Shown here: in pieces, positions 58,621 through 64,000 of the stretch
Position numbering within the stretch: the first letter of the stretch is position 1
Layout: every line of letters begins with the position of its first letter
DNA from: Platycnemis pennipes
Taxonomy: Eukaryota > Arthropoda > Insecta > Odonata > Platycnemididae
Direction: 5' to 3'
NCBI GenBank assembly: GCA_933228895.1
Contig: OW121849.1
Coordinates: 39,154,354 to 39,218,353 of the forward strand
DNA: 64,000 nucleotides
Notes under the pieces: model-generated
Database searches by the model: none
What the model was told of the DNA's origin: nothing
The model's input: only the letters and a program-made list of their open reading frames with translations
Translations under genes and position numbers: made by a program

Positions 58621-61600
58621 TACACCTGCGTACGCAAATACGTCCGTTATAACCATTACTCCAAGGGCGAAGAAGAGAGAAAACAGCTTCCAAGAAGAAT
58701 ATCTGTTTGGGTTTCGTAAGATAGAATCGTTGAGCAAAAACATTGATGACAATATCATTGAAAATGAGCGCAGAATATAATATGGATTTTCCTTTTTATA
58801 CTAATAGTAGCTAACTCTTGAAAATTCATCCTTATAAGGGTTCACTGAACTAATCCATTCTTGAAATCAGAATGTTCTTCATGGAGCATATTATTTCCCA
58901 TAATGTTGCACGTTTGGATATTAAAAATAGATTGAGACAAAATATAAGCATGCAAATCTTAACTTGCCATTTCTATCGTATACGTTTTATAACCCTTTCT
59001 TGGTTGCAGTTTCACAGATTTAGGAGTTAAATTTTATCTCTCAAAATTAACCTGTTACTTCTTACTTTTCTTCGAAATATTCTCAAAAATATATTTTTCC
59101 TTGCCTTCCTACTTTCCTTTTTCATGGGGAGAATATTTAAAAGCCCAATCTTTGATTCCTATTCCCAGTTCCCAGTTGAAATTCCCATTTGTAAAAAGCC
59201 TATCTGTTTAAAGAAAAATCATCTTTTTCAAAATATCTATTTTAAGTGTCAACATATTTTTATTCGTTTACTGGAAAGCAAATATTCAAAATCTCTAGAT
59301 GCTTACATTGTTTTCAGCCTAAGAAGTAATAATGATACTAATACAAGCTAGCAGTTTATTTTGCATTCAGTGGCATAAAATCCTGTACCCTAGTTTTCTA
59401 CCTATATTATTTACCGGGCTTCTTGGACCTACTTTTTAAATACACCTAAATTCATGCCTACTTCGTCGATGTCCCTGCTGATATAGTTGCGTTAATGAAT
59501 AATGGTGTTTTGAAAAATAGTCTAATCGGCATGAAAAGAGTGGGAGAAAGCTTTATAAATGGAGAATATTTATAGCATTGAACATGTTCTATTGCAGGCG
59601 CTGGGCTACCTTGAAAAATCACTAATTGGCGAAAATTTTGAGGTGCATTATTGAATTGTTTCTTTATAGAGATTTCGTTCAATTATGATTTTTAGTGGTG
59701 ATTCTGGAAGCAAAATAGTGAATATCATCTTATTCTAGCTTTAAACAATACAGTGCTTGCCTACAGGAACCAAGAGCATGTTACAATGCCCACAAACAAC
59801 ACAGAAATCCAATGACACTAATACAGTACCAATATAAATATACAACAGTGACAAGGCCAAGCAAGTTTAAATACGGCGTGTTCTGTCTTAGTTTCTTCGA
59901 TTGTGTTTGAATGTTTTGCAGCGTAGAATGACATACAGAAAGAATTCGTGCAGCTCTTGCGTGAGAAATGCATTTATATTTTCTCGTAAAAAATACGGTC
60001 AAAGCGAGCGTTGTTTTTACCGTTGTTTGGTGGAGAGCAAAGTCCCCGCGAACATTATGAACGCTCCCCAAGTTGCCAGTCGTAGAAACAATGTGCACAA
60101 CTCCCCTCAACGCAAAATAGTTAATTTAACTTGTTGTTATCTCATAAAAAATGACAGTAGGTTTACTTACGTGGAAATGATGTCATACCCGGATAGCACT
60201 GCGACAGTATTCCATTTTCGCAATGCCTATGTCTCCCGGCTCCAAGCATTGCCTTTCAAATAGAGCTCGCTGTCTTTCTGGGCTATGCCGCTGGAAAGAC
60301 GGCGCCCCACTCAAGGACGTTTAGCTTAGTGAGAATATTAAACGAGATTTTTTTTACCCTGCGCTAACTTACCTCCACCTCTCATGATATTCAGAGTGTG
60401 AGGGGCTTGGCGAAATTTCTGGAACAAATGATTTCCGAGCGAACGTTTAAAAAAATAAATAAACGACAATTCCTCCTCGCTCATGACGTGCTTTCGGCAA
60501 GTTTATGCACGGGACGGGAACTCGGCTGTCGTTCGCTTTTTTTAACTCCTCTATTCATTTGTTTTTTTTTTTTAGATTCTTTTCCTCCGTTTCTCGAGCT
60601 CGTGGGATTTAACGCTGGAAATGTTTTCCCGAGGCATGGTACTTGAAGTTAGAGCGTGCGCCGTGATAAGAGGTGAAAGGTGTAAAGGAATCGGAAGAGA
60701 GATGCATAATTGCGCCGGGTTTGAAGGGGAAAGGTCGCATTTGGGAGAGGAGTAATGGAAAGAGCGAAGTGAGAGGGGAGGGAGGGTTGGAGGGATGGAA
60801 TTGGCGGCATAGGCGCCGCGGTGCGTGTAGCTGGAATTTGGTCGAGCCGGGAGGGTGGATTCGGAAACGAATAACAAAAATATTATTCATGCATGCGGTG
60901 AAAATCCCACAAATAGCAAATCACTCTTATATTGACAAATGCGATGGCGTGATTGGAATGGAGATTGAAATCGAAATGAGAAAATCGCAGGAAAAAAAGG
61001 TTCGTTTGTCGAAATTAATGCTGGAATAATGCCCCTAGTGCATTATAAACTAAAGAAGAGAAAGGAAAAATATTGCTTAATGTAATCAAGTAAATGTCGC
61101 GCAGGGAAATGAAATGAAATTCGAAATTTAATCGAATCGTGAGATCGCGCGACTAGTTACGCCATTAAACGAGATGAATGAGGTAAATCAAAACACCCAA
61201 TTTTCCACGCAGAAGAAAAAAACTTAATTTCGGCCCGATTCTACTCCGGCAGTCATTTTCAGAAAGAGACGATGTGTACCAAAAATAGTTGCATCGCACA
61301 CATTTGGCTCATCCAATCATATCACGGGCTCGTCGGTGAAATTCACGGCAAATCCAGGTGTTTCCGGACGCACCGAATTCCTTAGACTGGCATTTAAAAC
61401 AGGGGTGTAGCGGTGCAGGGGTTTCTACGAAAGGGAGCCGAGCGAAGTTAAAAAGAGTACGTAGCTACGTAATGGGATAATATTAGTGCAAATGACCGGC
61501 GTGGCTCTGTCGTACGCGAAAGGTGATAATGTGGAAAGGATTGTTGAGTCCCGTTTCCTAGCGGCAGGGAGATGATCATGGAGGAAGTGAGGGTAGCCCG

Positions 61601-64000
61601 TGCATGAGGTTAAGCAGGGTTGAGGGGGAGGAGGAAGGGTTGGGGGGTGAGAGGCTGGGGGAGGGGGTTAAGGCAAACTGGAATTTTTCCCGCGAGAGTG
61701 GAACCCGAGGGTAATTGGCGGAGCCACCGCTGGCGGTTGGGGCTTTGGACTTCGTTGCGGCGCAAGAACGTCGGGGTTATATGCCTTCGGCACATATATA
61801 TTCATGTATTTGTGTTTTATACATGCAGGTATGTAAACCGGAATTAAGATCGCGGAGTAGTAGGTGCTTGGCAAAGTCGGGTACGAGGGAAATCCGAATG
61901 AGAGAAAAGGGGGTTGGCTTCGGGCGAATGCAGGAAAGGAAAAGTAAGAAGTGGAGATGTGGTAGCGAGACAGTTAGGGGTGCAAAATAAAGTCAATACG
62001 GGAGTGCAAGTTTGGAGGAAGCCGGCGCTGAAGAGGATGGGGTAGGAGGTGGCGAAAATGAGGAGGAAGATGCGCTAAGGAATGTGCCGAAAGAGGATGA
62101 AGGGAATAGTTTTCCAGCGGTTGGCGTAGAACAGTACCAGGGAGTTGAATGTATTTAGCTTAAAAAGCGTCAATGACGATGTCATTTGCTCCATATCGTA
62201 TTATATTTGTTTAAAAAATCTTTTAGCTATCCATTTCATTAAAAAAATAAAGTAATGTTAAATCAAAGATCATTGGAACTGCCTGAACAACAAATTGTTT
62301 AAAAATGCAAGTTTATTTTTGACAGCGAAACTCCACCTGAGTCATGATCCTTGTCTTGATATAGAACGTATTCTAAGTTTACCCTGATGTCTAAGCCTGT
62401 TCTGCATATCTCAGTATATATCGTCAGAAGATGTCAACGTGTGAAGGACAGTCGCATTTGCCACAGCAAGGTGGCATCTTCACTTGCATGGAGATGAACG
62501 AAGAAGCCAGGGCATATTGCTCGACCCTCATGCGTATGATGACTTATTTCTAAATCCAACTTTCCCGGAAAGAAGATGAACATGCAGGCTACACCATCTT
62601 AATTTGGCTATTTGTCTATTCACTAAATTTACACAGAATTCTCACCACTGATGCCTAAATACTTTTTTATTGTAACTCTAAAAATGGTAACAGTGTTGTT
62701 AGTTGTGCAGGCATGCGCCAAACCTGTTTCGTACCTGCATCCGACTTCTCATTTTTGGCTATTGCCTCATCCAAAGAAAGGCAAACAGTATCAGGTGTAA
62801 GGAAGGGGGGAGGAAAAGTATGGGAACATAATAATGGGCGCAAAACGCGGAGGAAGCAGGGTAGAGAAAGGGAAAGAGTTTTCTCTCAGCCGGCACGTGA
62901 CGGGAGAAAGGAAAATGACCATGATGTTTGGAGTGAAACACTTAATCGGTTTTGCTCTCCCGGCATCAGATTTTGAAAATAGTTACCTCCGCGTGGGTAG
63001 CCTTGGGAGCGGGTAAAAGTTGAAATAAAAGGCAGAAAAGAAAACGAAATTCAGTCGGGGGAAGGTAGGTTTGAGGAGGTCCCTTTTGGAAGTTTTCTTG
63101 TTATTCCGGGACGCGTTTAACGTGCTAATTCTTTTCGCAACTTATAAGCGGATGGGTGCTCGTATTTCGCTGTTGTTGTGTTTTCATTTTTTTTCGTCCC
63201 CTTTTAAGTTGAACCTCTCATTCCGCTACTCCCGCGGCGACGCCGTCTCCATTATATTCTCCGAGAAGTTTATACAAAAAGCACTGCTCAAAGAATCACG
63301 TTGAAAATTTCATTTAATAATGTTGCATCTCCACCGAGAGTAAGAGAAGGGGGAGAAGACGTAGCGGAGAGCGAGTGCTGGGGAGTTCCCACTGCGTCAT
63401 AAAAATTTGGGCGGCATCCCCTCCATGCTTTTATTCCTGTATTCTTCCCTCTTAACATTCCCCGGTTGTCTCTCGTAGTCGCGTTGAATCAGTCTTGGGA
63501 GAGTGTCGTTCCGATGAGGGGCGGTCGTAAATGGTTTCCCTCCTGCCGCGGAACTAAAAAAAATAAAATAAGAAAAAAAGAGCTGGTGCGCGCTTCTTTT
63601 CGCAACCTCCTTTCTCTCCCATCCCCTTTCTGTGTTCCTCCGCATCACCTGCAGTTAGTTCCCCAACGCTCCTGCTCGCTCACGGTCTCGCCTCGCTCTC
63701 CGGGAGCTCCGAAACACTATAAACCTCGACCAATAAAGACAATTTTCTCCCCGGAGCTCGCAAGGCGCCATCTCTCCACCCGCCACCCTTTTTCCGTTTC
63801 TGTTCATTGTGCCTCCTCCCTCCGGGGTTCATCTGCGTTCCCTCTCACCGAACTGCCAACCATTCCACTTGCTTCCTTCCCAACTCGCTGCATTTCCCAC
63901 CTCCCTACCTACCTCTCCTCCTTCCAATTTTTAACCCCAAGATCTTTATGGTCATTACAATTCGCCCTTATGACCTCCTGACTTCGTTCGTGTACTCGGT
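58621..64000 (+). other. Semaphorin downstream intron, last part
   Basis: 58621-60250 is AT-rich. 60660-60850 and 61590-62130 are purine/G-rich on +, and 63590-63930 is C/T-rich on +. The 120- and 171-codon frames (59901-60263 and 63466-63981) have no family signature. No exon, SINE or palindromic insertion was recognised. Confidence 0.45.

Noticed and set aside
63466..63981. 171-codon open frame on +
   Set aside because: Lies in a C/T-rich island, is low-complexity toward the C-terminus and has no recognisable domain; similar frames occur in every such island on both strands.

Overview
The window looks like non-coding genomic DNA of an insect or other arthropod. It is AT-rich, full of tRNA-derived SINEs and small foldback elements, and has no operon-like gene packing. 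I could support only one coding exon: 108 bp at 51928-52035 (+), with consensus splice sites, encoding part of the Sema domain of a class 2 secreted semaphorin (Sema2a/2b type). I found no second semaphorin exon. If none was missed, the window is about 52 kb of upstream intron or 5' flank, one exon, and about 12 kb of downstream intron. The species cannot be fixed from the sequence.

Layout: 1-9 kb is AT-rich DNA with degraded SINEs (about 1.8-2.2, 5.0, 7.0 and 8.7 kb). A 228-bp palindromic insertion lies at 9.24-9.47 kb. A SINE cluster at 14.7-16.05 kb contains two SINE-into-SINE insertions, one of them fresh, with a perfect 14-bp target duplication. Further foldback insertions lie at 23.5, 30.3, 39.2 and 47.6 kb. 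A short hAT-type element with an 8-bp target duplication lies at 32.3 kb. A degenerate repeat field occupies 35.8-36.3 kb. A GC-rich island at 50.9-51.4 kb sits about 0.5 kb upstream of the semaphorin exon, and a second tRNA-SINE family is at 54.6 kb inside the downstream intron. Between these are many 0.3-1 kb islands that are strongly pyrimidine-rich on one strand; they produce most of the long but meaningless open reading frames.

The most interesting signal is the foldback set. Four insertions (9.24, 23.50, 30.26 and 47.64 kb) share one plan: an 11-14 bp target duplication, a 41-43 nt extension on one side only, then inverted arms with a TGTGGA motif. A fifth at 39.2 kb is a more decayed relative. 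Near the axis the arms carry a CTGATGA...stem-loop...GAAAC block resembling a hammerhead ribozyme core; it is exact on both strands of the 9.3 kb copy and on one strand of the 30.3 kb copy, and degenerate in the others. This matches what is known of Penelope-like retroelement pseudo-LTRs (inverted dimers, a short one-sided extension, target duplications, hammerhead motifs), but no Penelope coding sequence is present here, so the assignment is inference.
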